DNA of 64,000 nt from Dryococelus australis (GCA_029891345.1 CM057005.1:64854760-64918759), one strand, 5' to 3'; shown: positions 24,108 to 35,129, numbered from the stretch's first letter. The notes: generated by a model from the letters alone, not told the origin. Numbers and translations are program-made.

Positions 24108-24668
24108 GTATATTAACGGTTTCCTCTCGCTTTTTGAATCCACCCTTTCGAAAATCACCCCACGTTCGACGTGTTTGGTTGCGTCCTAAATATGTCATGT
24201 TTCAAACACGTGTTTAGTATTCTGTTGAAAATAAAAGTAACTTATTTTTGGTTAAATTGAAATTTTATTTATGTTTTATCTATAAATTATTATATTCCAT
24301 CAATAAGTAACAAAAAATAAAAACAGATGGATTAGGTGTGTTGGTCACTGTAATTCCAGTGGGAGTACTTATAACTCCAGTGGGGTCCGTAATCCCGGCT
24401 TCTACGCCCATGCTCAAATGGGGTGACAATCCGCGGATTTCTCGAAGGCGATAGTCGCCACCAGGCGTGAATAGTCGAGTAAGCGTGGGTCAATCAAGTA
24501 TCATCTGCCCTTCCCGCACCGTCTTTTCATACTGGACTTGTGTTCTTGGAGTCGCCCTCTGTTGTAATTATCTAGACTCTGATTGCTCGAGACGGAGGAA
24601 TATACTGGAAGTGGAAATTCAGCAGGGCTTCAGAAAAGTGCGAAGTAACCGTGAATGGACTATATATA
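24108..24668 (-). mobile_element. MITE-B copy with internal extra sequence
   Basis: The ends match MITE-B (ATTAACGGTTTCCTC on the left, GAAGTAACCGTGAATGGACT on the right). The interior from about 24345 to 24590 is not MITE-B. It includes GTAATTCCAGTGGGAG, a repeat also found around 27052-27290, so another element appears to be inserted here. Confidence 0.7.
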
Positions 24669-24675
24669 TATAACG

Positions 24676-25282
24676 TGATCATAAGGTCCCTATCCATTTA
24701 AGTGAAAACGGCCGCAAATTGTACCAAGTTCTACGGCAGTAATAAACCCACACAGTACATCGCCTCACTTCAACATGGCCCTCTGCCATTCCAAAGCAGA
24801 GCTGCCAACGTCGTGACGACGATCGAAAAACTTTCGCCAACATATGCGGCGTGATGGTATCAATCGCAGGTCTACTTCGATCTTTCAGATCTGCGAGATC
24901 TCGAACCCTAGTTCGATACACCAGCGACTTTATGTAGCTGCGTGCAAATTAATCTATCGGGGATAAGCCCGGAGAACGCGGTTCAAACGTGCGTTGTGAT
25001 CCTCGGCCTATCCATCTCCCTGGAATGATTTTGGTTTAAAGGATCGCGAACAGCGTTCGCAAAAATGTGGCGGTGCCCCACCTTGTTGAAACGCGATGGT
25101 TTCAGTGCCACCATCTTGCTGTAATCGAGGCACGAAAAAAACAGTTGTAACGTGTCCAGATACCTGTTGCCTGCGACCGTTGCTTCCTGAAACATAAAAG
25201 GGCCATAAAAATGTGCTTTTACCTAAAACAACAAGAAGATAGATTAGCGATTTACCACAAATGTATAGGGACTTTATAATCA
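24676..25282 (-). mobile_element. mariner/IS630-type element, internally deleted
   Basis: The terminal inverted repeats TGATCATAAGGTCCCTATCC and, from the right end, TGATTATAAAGTCCCTATAC bound a 607-bp element. Minus-strand frames keep pieces of the transposase C-terminal half: EATVAGNRYLDTLQLF, QQGGAPPHF, and TRVRDLADLKDRSRPAIDT followed by ITPHMLAKV. These match the arthropod mariner-like family with FQQDGAPPH and VRDLADLKDRI signatures, as I remember it. The N-terminal DNA-binding half is missing and frames shift between the pieces, so it is inactive. Confidence 0.8.
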
Positions 25283-25386
25283 TCCTGAAGCATTGGGGCC
25301 ATGACGGCGTAGCGGTTAGGAGTCTCGCCTCGCAATCGAGGCGAATCGGGTTCGAATCCCGGCGGGGTCACTCCCGGACTTCCGTA

Positions 25387-26309
25387 CACTGTCAAAAATG
25401 TCCGTATATTTAAGGAATGTTTTACGGAAATGTACAGTGTATATACGGAAAGGCAAATCGTAATGACGAAAAACGGAGTTAAGTCCGTAAATACAAAATA
25501 AGGAAAGTCTCCGTATTCCCTTTGGCTTCGAGTTACGGGGACGAATAATGCCGATTCTACACGTATCTTTCTTCGCCACTGTAACAAGAAAATGATCGTT
25601 TCTGCTGCAGTTAAAGTTAGCCACGCGACTATGACCTATTCTTTCAAACAAAAAATAGCATCAGGCGTCTAAAATTTGGTAGCACTAAAAATACTATAAA
25701 TTCATTAGAAACTGAATTTTTGCTTTTGTCCCTTGAATACAAATATAAAAGTTTCACCACGATTTCCAAGTGAGAGTTGTAGGTGAGCGGTGTCCTGCCG
25801 CCATAGTTCAGGGGTAAGGTGGCCGACTTGTAGTCTGAGTGTTGCGGGTTCGCGCCCCGATGCCTCCGACGCGGCAGACTTTCAGTTCGCTTTTTTTGCA
25901 CTGGGGATTTATCAACAAGTCGGTCCAACTTGAGCTCAACAAAAGCAACTACACCAACAATGGTAACTGCAATAACGACAAAAAAAATATTAGAGTCGTG
26001 GACTGGCAATTTTTTGACTCTGGTTCAAACCTCGCTAAAGTACAAAATATTTTACCTTTTTTACTATCATTTTATACACGGTAGAACACCCACAAAACGA
26101 AAATTAAAGACATTTCCACTACCTCTTTTTATTTTAAACGGAAAGTACAGAAAATTAACTTGGAAATTAACGGAGAGGTTCCGTGAAATTTACGGAATGT
26201 CCGTTTCTGAAAATTAATGTGTCCATAGTTTTGCGGAGAGTTTACGGACATTTCTGCATCAATTTTTACCAGCACTTTTCCGTAAAATAAAGGATTTTTT
26301 TAAACAGTG
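25387..26309. mobile_element. CACTG-ended TIR element inside a SINE
   Basis: The element starts CACTGTCAAAAATGTCCGTA and ends AAACAGTG, flanked by TA on both sides (CCGTA|CACTG and CAGTG|TACG). Removing it restores the SINE consensus CTTCCGTA-CGTGG. Subterminal regions are rich in CCGTAAA/TTTACGG motifs in both orientations. No transposase is visible. CACTG ends occur in animal EnSpm/CACTA-type and some other superfamilies, so the class is uncertain. Confidence 0.7.
25797..25866 (+). other. tRNA-like sequence inside the CACTG element
   Basis: An A-box-like TAGTTCAGGGGTAAGGTGG and a B-box-like GGGTTCGCGCCCC are spaced as in a tRNA. The arms do not fold as a clean functional tRNA, so it is probably a tRNA-derived SINE head or tRNA pseudogene carried within the transposon. 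Confidence 0.5.
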
Positions 26310-26489
26310 TACGTGGTAACCGTGCCGAACGATGCCGCCAGTCGGAAGGTTTTCTCAGGGATCTCCCGTCCCCCCACCTTTGCATTCTGGCGCTGCTCCA
26401 TTTCTACATCGTATCACCCTCGTCGGCTCTCAAGACCTAGTTTTTAAGAGCCCACCAATTCTCCCCACTCTCCACTTTCTAGATTATTA

Positions 26490-27050
26490 CGCAATTACGC
26501 ACGCCCAGAGATGATGTTATTTAGCATCGGGACGTTCCCAAATGTGTAGAAAGCATATATTTACAGCCGGGGTCCATCTTTAAAAGAGGCATTTCTTTAC
26601 CACATCTTGACTTCTATTTCCACGCCCATTAGATAGTGAAGTACTTGATAAAGGTTTCATTCCAGGTTTATTGAAATATTTTGTTGGGACACAGAGTATA
26701 GTAATTTTATTTATTTCAAATGGTTGCTGATGTTATATAGCTGACAATTTTATTTATTAAGATATTTTTTTGCCACCGATCCATACTATATCGTTCAGAA
26801 TGACTATACTACGATTTTACGACTGACTTACATTTTATAAATTTGTTTCGAAAATGTTGCCACATAGTTAATCTCTTTATTGTTTTAAATGAGTTGAAAT
26901 TTAGTTAAACATTGCATAATTCTCGTAGAATAAAATTTAAGGGTCATTATTATTAGTCTGAAATAATAATCAGTGCATCATGCGATTGCCACTTATTCTT
27001 GTGAAGTAAACGAGGAATTCCAATAAAGTATGATGGGGGTCGAGGTTTCA
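26490..27050. other. no gene recognised
   Basis: AT-rich spacer following the family 1 SINE. No repeats with readable ends were seen. Confidence 0.4.
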
Positions 27051-27066
27051 CTGTAATGCCAGTGGG

Positions 27067-27232
27067 TTTGGATTACAAAGGGCTTATTAACGTCACCTAG
27101 TGTAGTACCTGAAGGCTTATCAGGACGGCTTACGAAATAACTCGTGACCCATGCGTTGCTTAGGATTCGAACCCAGAACCTCACGCACCCAAGAACGGTA
27201 GTTCACCAACCGACTGCGCCACCAGAAGTCGG
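27067..27232 (-). mobile_element. tRNA-derived SINE, family 3
   Basis: The minus-strand head contains TGGCGCAGTCGGTTGG (A box) and GGTTCTGGGTTCGAATCC (B box). A 15-bp target duplication (TGTAATGCCAGTGGG and CGTAATTCCAGTGGG) lies at 27052-27066 and 27233-27247. The body differs from families 1 and 2. Confidence 0.8.
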
Positions 27233-27309
27233 CGTAATTCCAGTGGGACAATTTATAACTACAGCAGGGTGACTGTAATTCCTATATTTGCAGCCCGAAA
27301 TAGATGGGT

Positions 27310-27775
27310 TCTCAGGGTAAACTGCCTACGTTTGAAGTCAATTTGTGGAAGAAATCACTGCCCCTGACAGCATGTATTTTATAGGACACGCAGACTGGTA
27401 TGGTTCAAGTTAAGTCGGCAGCGAAACACGAAATGTAGTTCCACATGTTAATGACGCATTCAAAGCATAGCTTTTACATTTGTAGTTACTGAATTTACTA
27501 AAAATATTTTCTGTCTGTTTTCCACAGATTAGAGTAATAATCATTTTGTTTATTATTATTAATATTATAATTTAATATTATATATATTAATTTTTATGAT
27601 TCTTAAGGGTATTACATATTTTACAGTTGCAATTGATTGGCACAAGAATAATGAGAGGAGGTGGGTGGCAATACCAATTTTACGTATGAGGGAAGGATAC
27701 AAACTGGGCATAGAAGTAGATCTTGGGCAGGGCTTTCGAAAGTACTCAGTTAAACATGACCAGCCTATACGTAGT
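27310..27775 (+). mobile_element. degraded MITE-A copy
   Basis: Diverged MITE-A landmarks appear in order: GTTTGAAGTCAATTTGTGGA, CACTGCCCCTGACAGCATG, GTAGTTCCACATGTTAATG, then AGATCTTGGGCAGGGCTTTC and CATGACCAGCCTATA. The middle section is not recognisably MITE-A. Confidence 0.6.
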
Positions 27776-27779
27776 ATTA

Positions 27780-29010
27780 CCTCCATACTACGCACAGGTT
27801 TAAAACTTTCTTTGCAGTTGAAAAAGTGTAATCTACACTTTTTTACAATGCACATAATTTCACTGGCTTATAAGGGCGTTGGAGATTAAGTAATAAGGTG
27901 CTAAATCACACCTCAACATCGCTTATATTATTATGTGTTTTTGTTTACACATAACTACTTTTAATTACCAATTCCCAAAGGCATGTGCCGCCCTTAATAA
28001 TCATGCTACGTCAAAGGTCTTTTACGTTTTATAAACCATTTCCCATAAGGATCAATCTGTAGAGGGTAGCCACATTAAGACATAGCAACCCAAAGCCATT
28101 TCAACGTAAAGATAGTTTTTTCGTCTTTAATATGTTCTTGTGTTCTCCCTCTCCTTTTTTTTTTTTTTTTTTTTTTAATCTCGTCACGCCTCCATCTTTC
28201 CTGGGAGAAGAAGAGCGTGAACAGATCGTTGCGTAAGAAACAAGATACGTAATATTTCACGGCGTCGTGTTACAATAATTAATGTTTTCTTTGTAGTAGC
28301 TGCTGGCATTTTTCCATTCGCTTTCCACCTAACAAGGGTCGTTCTATTGCCTGCGCGACTCTCGTTAAAAGGCACGTGTAGAGTCGACCAATGAAACATT
28401 CTTTGCAAGATACTTTTTGACTCACTGCTCATAGCACTCGATTACCGGGCACATCCTTGTTCGTGCCACAGTAAGATAACATATAAATCCAGATTTTATT
28501 GCTCGTGCAAGAAAAATGGATCCACTTTATATGTTAACAATATTTTGTTAGGTTACTCGTTAAAAAGAGTGATTTAATAAAATACCTACTCATATTTATT
28601 ATGAACTGAAACTACTTCAACATTTTCTTTAGGAAATCTAAGTAGGCTTAAATAACATGTCAGTTTGCAGTGTTTAAAAAAGTCACCTAAGAAACAGGTA
28701 CCTATGCTTTGGGATAGTTGACAGTCATACACGCTTTTACTGTTATCACTGTATCAAGGATTTGATATTCATCGTATACCGATACTAGTTTAGCAAGGCA
28801 AGAATATTTTGGTTTCATCACTGATATTTCCGTATAATTTTAATCGTGCCAATCCATTGTCTTCTCTCAAACCACTAAACGTAGAAAGCGTAATTTTCGC
28901 ATACGTATTAATAAGTACATCATAAACATTGAACCAGTTAACAGAACAAAAGACAAAAAAACCAGAAATTCAAAATTTGCCGAAAAAGTATCAGGGATCT
29001 TAAGTAATTA
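27780..29010. other. no gene recognised
   Basis: AT-rich spacer with a T-run at about 28150-28175. An 82-residue minus-strand frame at 28184-28432 shows no family. Confidence 0.4.
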
Positions 29011-29016
29011 TTTTAA

Positions 29017-29305
29017 CCCTTTCAGACCGAGTGTACACGTTTGTGTTCATTACGCACGTGTAGGTAATTTTTAGTCTGCACTACACTCTGCGAAACTCAG
29101 TCCCATCATTTTACCTGTGGGTAAATGATTCTCAAGCTGTCTTACTGGCATAGGTCATGATTGGTTCATATTACTGTAGCCGAACATATAGCCTACGATT
29201 CATTGGCTGTGACAAAGAAACAATTATTGTGACGACTTGTACAGCACGCATCATAACATTTGTCTGCAACACCTGAAACAATAAATTGAAGTGGGTCTGA
29301 AAATG
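29017..29305. mobile_element. piggyBac-like MITE
   Basis: A 289-bp non-coding element is flanked by TTAA at 29013-29016 and 29306-29309. The ends are inverted: CCCTTTCAGACCGA on the left and CATTTTCAGACCCA read inward from the right. A TTAA target and CCC-type ends are the hallmark of piggyBac-type elements. Confidence 0.72.
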
Positions 29306-29309
29306 TTAA

Positions 29310-29712
29310 AACTTGTATGGCTATAAATTATTTGTATAACGATTTGGTAACAAAATCTGCATAGTGCACACCTGTGTTTATACACACGCACATAAACACT
29401 CATACTATATATATTCATATATATACATATGCATATATATCAGTTTATAAGTGTTGAGATTATTTCAATTTTTTCATCTCGTTATGATTGAGTTTGTAAA
29501 ACCCGTCAATGACGCGCCAGCGGAGCTCCCCTCCTGGCGACACGGTATTTGGGACAATATCGCCACCAGAAACTATATAATACTTGGCAACACATTGTAC
29601 GGAGTCTGTCTGAGGACCCAACACCGAGATGAAGCCATCAAGATGCAGCTCGGCGCGCCGCTCGTCGCCTTCCGACTCAACACTCAGCCTCCGGCGACTA
29701 TATCATTCACGT
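29310..29712. other. no gene recognised; AT microsatellite
   Basis: Alternating AT sequence occupies about 29403-29440. An 88-residue plus-strand frame at 29451-29717 ends at the MITE-B boundary and resembles nothing known to me. Confidence 0.4.
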
Positions 29713-30132
29713 TATAGTCTAGTCACGGTTCCTTCACACCTTTTCAATCAGACCTTTGAAAAATCACCCCATGTATGACTTTTTTTTTGGTAATTTCCTA
29801 GACATGCTATGTATCATACGCGTTTTACCTGTATGTTAACTTAAGTATCTTATTCTTCGTTGAATTGAAGTAATAATTATATTTTATTTACAAATTATAA
29901 TATTTCATTTATAATAAATATAAAAACAACTGTGTTTTGACAGCGCTTAGTAAGAAATAGTTCTCACGCGAAATAGTGTTACAACTGAGTGCGCACAAAT
30001 TCGGTGCGCTGTTCCTTGAAGTTAATTTCTAGACACAGTTAATCTTTGTTTGCACGAGGCGGAGGGATATCCTGGAAGTAGAACTTTTTAAGGGTTTCAG
30101 AAAAGTGTGAAGTAACCGTGAATGGATTGTAG
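29713..30132 (-). mobile_element. MITE-B copy
   Basis: It runs from TATAGTCTAGTCACGGTTCC to GTGAAGTAACCGTGAATGGA. Landmarks include GAAAAATCACCCCATGTATG, GAGTGCGCACAAATTCGG and TTTGCACGAGGCGGAGG. It is full length and minus oriented. Confidence 0.85.
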
Positions 30133-30548
30133 TCATATGTGGTAATTGATTAGGATCTCCTTCGTCAACAGCTTATAATTACTGTAACGTCTAACAATTG
30201 TATTAAATAACTTTTCCGTCTTCGCAATTAATTTACGATCTTCCCTAGTAATAACGTTAATCTTCCCTTGTACCTGTAGTAAAATATATAATCATTCCAA
30301 TCTGTTGGCCTAACATTTCTGAAATAAGTTAATGGACCATCGCCACCATATTTATTTGCAAGAATTTTTCTTTCCTGTATCTAGGCTTTCCATATTTCCG
30401 GTTGCGCATGTCCGGGCCAAATTTCTTTCTGTTTGAACTCTGTCATATTTTAACCAAAGCCCATGCAAATCAATTTTACAATAAATGATTACTTAAATAA
30501 AAGCGAGTCCAAACAGCAGTTTCTGTTTCTTAAACGTTTATATTCATA

Positions 30549-31075
30549 CTAGCTACCCGCGACTTACAACTATGGCGTTGTTTAGGTTTAGAGCAAGTAT
30601 ATATACGAAATGCTTAAGGTAACCAACATAGGATTAATACTGTGTTGATTAAAAATATGGGTTCACTTACGAAGACTTTTTGAACAACTTTTAAAAAACA
30701 AAAATTGTTACTGTGGGTCATCCTTGAAAGATAAACATATGCCGTCGCGGACTTTTATTTAGGCCTTTTTCAGATCCACAATTCTGTTGCACATTAATTT
30801 GGCTTGTATCGTATGGTTTAGTCAGCGTAAGCCATGTAAGCGCCGCAAAAACAGCTTTTTCCTACTTGATTAGAAAACGTCGACATTTCTCTACTATCCT
30901 TTCATTAAATATAAATGTATTATACACTTAAACCTTCCCCGAGAAATTATCTAATTGATGGTGAAGGCCGCATCAAAATCCATCTAGTAGTTTAGAAGCC
31001 TTGGCCGAATACACAGGCACACATGAATACACAGGCACGCATGGCCGGGCGACTTTGTTTTACACTATTTTTAGA
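30549..31075 (-). mobile_element. non-autonomous Helitron
   Basis: On the minus strand it begins TCTAAAAATAGTGTAAAAC just after A, and ends GTCGCGGGTAGCTAG just before T. The length is 527 bp. The AAAACAAAGTCGCCCGG start is typical of small insect Helitrons. There is no coding sequence and it lacks the 38-bp tandem array of the other two Helitrons. Confidence 0.7.
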
Positions 31076-31239
31076 TATGGTTTTCAAATTTGTACCAACG
31101 GAACTGCGTTATACTGCGGTAACTAACGCCAAACACACTCAGGTCTACCTGCCAGTGGTGTAGATAAACAGCTCATCGTCAGCTCATTGTTACAAGGTTT
31201 GTTCCTACGGTACTACTGATGTGAAATTCTTCATCACTA

Positions 31240-31652
31240 TAATCCATCCACTGTCACTTCAGCCTTTCCTGAAGCCCTGCTGAAGTTCTGCTTCCAAGAT
31301 ATTCCTCCGCCTCGTGCAAACTAAGCTTAACTAATCCAGAGGGACAACGCACCACATTCGTGCGCACTCAGTTGTAATGATATTTTGTATAAGATCTATT
31401 TCTTACTAGGCGTTACCAACATACCTATTTTCTCCCTGTTTTCTATTCAAATTATTTATCGACGAAGCATTATAATTTATAGACAAGATATCAATAACAT
31501 TTCAATTTGACAGGTAAAAAAGTAACTTTTGGGAACACAAGTATAAAATGCTTGTGATACACGGCATATTTAGGAAATAACTAAATACGTCATACATGCG
31601 GAGGTTTTTCAAAGGTTTGATTCAAAAAGGCCGAAGAAACCGTTGGACTATA
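31240..31652 (+). mobile_element. MITE-B copy
   Basis: It runs from TATAATCCATCCACTGTCAC to AACCGTTGGACTATA. The copy is uninterrupted and serves as a reference for the family, with CCTCCGCCTCGTGCAAAC near 31305 and CGTCATACATGCGGAGG near 31588. Confidence 0.85.
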
Positions 31653-31710
31653 TTGTTACAATATTAGTATTTTCATTTGGCTAATATCATTCCAGTATAA
31701 CTTACTTTCA

Positions 31711-31850
31711 TTAACACATTGAGGTCTGCACGCATTTACTGGCACTTAAGACGAATTAGAAGCGTGTCACCTATATCCGCTACTGCAAGAACACCGGTTC
31801 TGTTGATGTCCGTGTTAGAACTCACCATCGTCCCATTGGTCCATACGACA
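31711..31850 (+). repeat. dispersed repeat, copy 1
   Basis: The segment beginning ACACATTGAGGTCTGC and including TTACTGGCACTTAAGACG and CTACTGCAAGAACACCGG is repeated at 58756-58880 with few differences. Both copies keep an open frame (IYWHLRRIRSVSPIS versus IYWHLRQIRSVSHIS), which may be chance or a trace of coding origin. The parent element is unknown. Confidence 0.75.
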
Positions 31851-32900
31851 CCGGACACTACAGCGTTCATTATTGGCCGGTCATCAACCAATGCAGAGCC
31901 AAACTGATATTGGCCCAATCAAATGTCCTTTATCGTACAAAATGATGTACAATATGCCGTGTCTCTTTGAGTAGCTATAAAAAAAAGAAATTGTATCGTT
32001 ATCAATATCATTGTTACTGTAGTGTCGTGCACTTGTGAGGTCATATTCAACACTAGCCGAACAAAAACTGCACATCCATTCGAGTTTTGTTCTGAACAAC
32101 AAAAGGCTCGGATGAGTTTACTGTAGTACGCCCGCGCGCGCTATCAGCTGCAGCCGGCGACGCAGCGGCTATTCACAAAGGAATGTGTACAAAGCGTGAC
32201 TGTTGATGCCTGGCAGGGCGCGTGCCGCTCCCGACCTTTGTCGTTCGTTTTCATTTACGACTTTTAAGAAACAGTTTAATAATTTCGGATTAAGTGTTAT
32301 GCGGGAAAAAAATAATTCGTACCTTGAACAACAAAAAAATATATAGGCTAGTTTTCATGGATGTTTAAAACAGAAGCGTCGAAGCTGCTCCGTGTTTTCG
32401 GCCCGGCTAGCGGTAAACCTTATCTGCTAAATGGACCGGATAATCAAAGCTTGGGCCGGCTTTATCTCAGTGTTCACACTGGCGACTGATAATGGTAATG
32501 TTGAATTCATGTTCGCCTCTACTATCGTGCTCTGGTAAACGTACCAAACATGTTACACTGCCAAATACCATTCACCCTCCATAAACAATAAAACATTCAA
32601 ATTATTCCACAACGAAAGTGCATCATTTGTACATTATTATTATTTTTTTCCGATGATTAATATTTAAATAGGCCCAATATACCCTTCATGTTTTACAAAA
32701 AACGCGTTATGCATACAAATCACTTTGTAAAACGTGCTGAGATAGCCTTGCCGCTCTACGTGGATAGGCGTTACTGATTTGGGATGCATATAAGACGAAA
32801 TATTTAAGAATGCCCATGTTTGCTGCTGCTGTACGAAGGAAGTCTAATTCAAAGATTTCTTATCCCTAAAAAAAAAATTGAGCTAGGATGGGTTACGTTT
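31851..32900. other. no gene recognised; CCAAT-rich and CpG-rich patches
   Basis: The region 31830-31925 holds several ATTGG/CCAAT pentamers, and 32120-32250 is CpG-rich. A promoter is possible but no TATA, exon or RNA gene was recognised. Confidence 0.3.
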
Positions 32901-32917
32901 TTTTCTTTGTGGAAAAG

Positions 32918-33174
32918 AGTGAGGGAGTGGAGAGATTTGGGTGGCTCTTATCAACGAGGTCTCGAGAGCCTATGAGGGTGAAGCTAGGCGAGTATGGAGC
33001 AGCGCTGGAATGAGGGGGCGGGGGAAACGGGAGATCCCCGAGAAAACCTGCCGACCAGCGGCATCATACGGCACGATTCCCACATGCGAATAACAGGGAG
33101 TGGCCCCGCCAGGAATCCAACTCTGTTCGCTTAGGTAGGGGGCGAGCAGTCTAACCTTTACACCACTGTGGCCC
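32918..33174 (-). mobile_element. SINE family 1 copy
   Basis: The full body is present in reverse, from the CTCCCTCACT-type tail to the tRNA-like head (ACAGTGGTGTAAAGGTTAG on the minus strand). A target duplication of about 13 bp (CTTTGTGGAAAAG and CCTTGTGGAACAG) flanks it at 32905-32917 and 33175-33187. Confidence 0.85.
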
Positions 33175-33528
33175 CCTTGTGGAACAGAACTGAAAAAAAA
33201 AAAAAATAATTGAGAAACTAATAAATGCTAATGCAAATATTTTTCGATGCACGTCTAACACCAAACTTCGTCGAATTTTGTGAATATTTGGAAGTATATT
33301 TATTATCATGCAACAAAGATTTTTTTTTGTGCATGATAAATGTTGTTGTAACCGTTGCAAACTTACTGAGATAAAATTTAACTTTAAATATCGGAATGTT
33401 GGCAGATTTTAGCATTACTGTTTTTGATCTTTGTTTCCCATCGTCAGTGGAATAAATCATAGAATTGGACAAGTAAAGTTGAGGAACAACTTTTACGAAC
33501 GTGTGTTGATGCTGAGAAATATTGTATA

Positions 33529-33933
33529 ATGTATATTGAAATACAGGCGATGCTGTTTGAGGTTTATCGGGCATTTTTGCAAACATCGCAAAGGTCCTTC
33601 TTTTTTGCCCATGTTTGCAACCACATGTTAAGAAGTAATTTTGTTATGGACCAGACGAATTTTTTTCGTGCATTAACGAAATATTACTGTGAACTTGTTA
33701 GGAATGTAAATGCGTTACTTAAATTGCCAATTGTTTACTCTTATGCGCACGTAACGAAAGATAAAGGAAGTAAGTTAAATAAGTTAAAACATCCAATTTT
33801 TATGCGGGCGTCACGGTCTGAAACTTACTTTCCACATATCGTTGCAAATTTTCTCGAAAGCATGTCGCACAGTGCGTCTTTTGAAATATACAGGATGTTT
33901 TTAAAACAAGTGCAGATATTTTTGGGGGGATGA
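33529..33933 (+). CDS. 134-residue open frame, unrecognised
   Basis: This is one of the longer free frames in the window. Its product is rich in Phe, Tyr and Ser, has no signal peptide or clear membrane segment, and matches no family I know. It overlaps an antisense frame (33218-33586) and ends at the start of the repeat arm at 33.9 kb. No codon bias, splice signal or promoter supports it, and chance is the likeliest explanation. Confidence 0.12.
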   Translation: MYIEIQAMLFEVYRAFLQTSQRSFFFAHVCNHMLRSNFVMDQTNFFRALTKYYCELVRNVNALLKLPIVYSYAHVTKDKGSKLNKLKHPIFMRASRSETYFPHIVANFLESMSHSASFEIYRMFLKQVQIFLGG

Positions 33934-34020
33934 AAGGGGGTGTCAATAAGAGTATTCTGATGTGATGAACATGGTGTCGGAAATGCATCCTTATAACTCA
34001 AATAAAACGCAAGACTCGTG
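33925..34020 (+). repeat. inverted repeat arm, left
   Basis: This arm contains GGTGTCAATAAGAGTATTCT and TGGTGTCGGAAATGCATCCT then AAACGCAAGAC. The reverse complement of about 35010-35110 has the matching GGTGTCAAGACGAGTG, TGGTGTCGGAAATCCATCCT and AAACGCAAGAC. The arms flank the MITE-A copy at 34.2 kb and may be two copies of one repeat in opposite orientation. Confidence 0.65.
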
Positions 34021-34159
34021 TGCAGTAAGCGACAACTGTTGTGTAGAGAACACGTGACTGGAAGCGAGTTGACATCGAAACCGCAAAGTACAGTGTTACA
34101 ACACCTTAGTGTTCAAAGTTAAAGGGCGTTGACTTGGTCGCGCGGCGGCACACGTCGCA

Positions 34160-34851
34160 CCAGTGATTAAGTGAGCACTTTCGAAATCAACTTTAGACCA
34201 AATCACTTCCCGTGCCTGCGTATATTTTAACGTGCGCACGGAGTGATATGAGCCCGGTCAAATTAGTAGCGAATGATGGGGAAGTATTTCCATATCTTAA
34301 ACGTCGGATAAAAAGTGTTAAGTAACCGTTTGTTATAACTAGGGATAGGGAAATTTCTCGAGTTCAATGACCTGTAGGCTAGACTCCTCTGCATACCGGA
34401 GCCTCCACTGTGTTTTCATTGGCTGCTGACCCCATGCCTGGGCAGTTATGGGATTCGCAAGGTGTTTCCTTGCAAGTCTGCTATTGGCTCAGAGGCGTGC
34501 AGGGTGGGTCTAATAAACTGTGATCCAATTGCGAAGGTGACTTCACTATATACGTGCTTGACTTCTATCTTGTCCCAGAAATGAATTCGCGAATTTTTCC
34601 TATCCCTAGTTATAACTTAAATTATTTCTTTCGCTTTCTGCATTTTGCGTGCTTTGAAATTTAAAAATGAGCAGATTTTTTAAATATTTACTTTCCTAAT
34701 AATTTCACAGTTTCACTTGACCGACGCGTGAATAAAGTGCTTAGGCCCGCGAAAACGTTAATTTTGCATAAGGTGGAGGATTACACAACGCTCGTACAAG
34801 TAGACCTTAAGCAGGGCTTTCAAAGTGCTCATTTTACGGTGAAAAGCCTAT
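34160..34851 (+). mobile_element. MITE-A copy split by a hAT-type MITE
   Basis: The left part runs from GTGAGCACTTTTGAAATCAA through ACGTCGGATAAAAAGTG. The right part runs from TTATTTCTTTCGC to TTTACGGTGAAAAGCCTATA. The two halves join exactly when the insert at 34340-34608 and one copy of its 8-bp duplication are removed. Confidence 0.88.
34340..34608 (+). mobile_element. hAT-type MITE nested in MITE-A
   Basis: A 269-bp non-coding element with inverted ends TAGGGATAGGGAAATTTC and, read inward from the right, TAGGGATAGGAAAAATTC. A perfect 8-bp duplication GTTATAAC lies at 34332-34339 and 34609-34616. It is the same family as 19347-19615, in the opposite orientation, with three conserved CCAAT/ATTGG boxes. 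Confidence 0.93.
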
Positions 34852-35009
34852 ACCTCTATACTCGAAGTAGCAGACGTAGCAGTAGTGATGATTATTTTCA
34901 TCGACTTGGCTTTGCCAGATGATTCTTGCAGCAGTGCATTAGTGTTCCAGACTTCCCTGCCATTGTGTTATGGACAGCCGAGGGCATCTTCAACAGCAAG
35001 GGTGCGTCT

Positions 35010-35110
35010 TGCGTTTTATTTTATTCGTAGCATAAGGATGGATTTCCGACACCACGCGAATTGCATCAAAACACTCGTCTTGACACCCCATCGCATTCTT
35101 CAAAGCATCT
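35010..35110 (-). repeat. inverted repeat arm, right
   Basis: This is the counterpart of the 33.9-kb arm (see that entry). Identity is moderate and short gaps are needed, so the pair is old. Confidence 0.6.
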
Positions 35111-35129
35111 CCACTCACTAAAAAAAAAC

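Larger units (their letters stand above)
25295..26481 (+). mobile_element. tRNA-derived SINE, family 1, split by an insertion
   Basis: The tRNA-like head has an A box region (GCGTAGCGGTTAGGAGTC) and a B box (GGTTCGAATCC, 25349-25359). After the inserted element (25387-26309) the body resumes with CGTGCCGAACGATGCCGCC, then TCAGGGATCTCCCGTCCCCC and CGTCGGCTCTCAAGACC. These motifs are shared with the copies at 33.0, 36.1, 38.8 and 48.8 kb. Confidence 0.82.

Noticed and set aside
25295-25370. Possible genuine tRNA gene
   Set aside because: A and B boxes are present, but the sequence continues into a SINE body shared with four other copies, so it is a SINE head.
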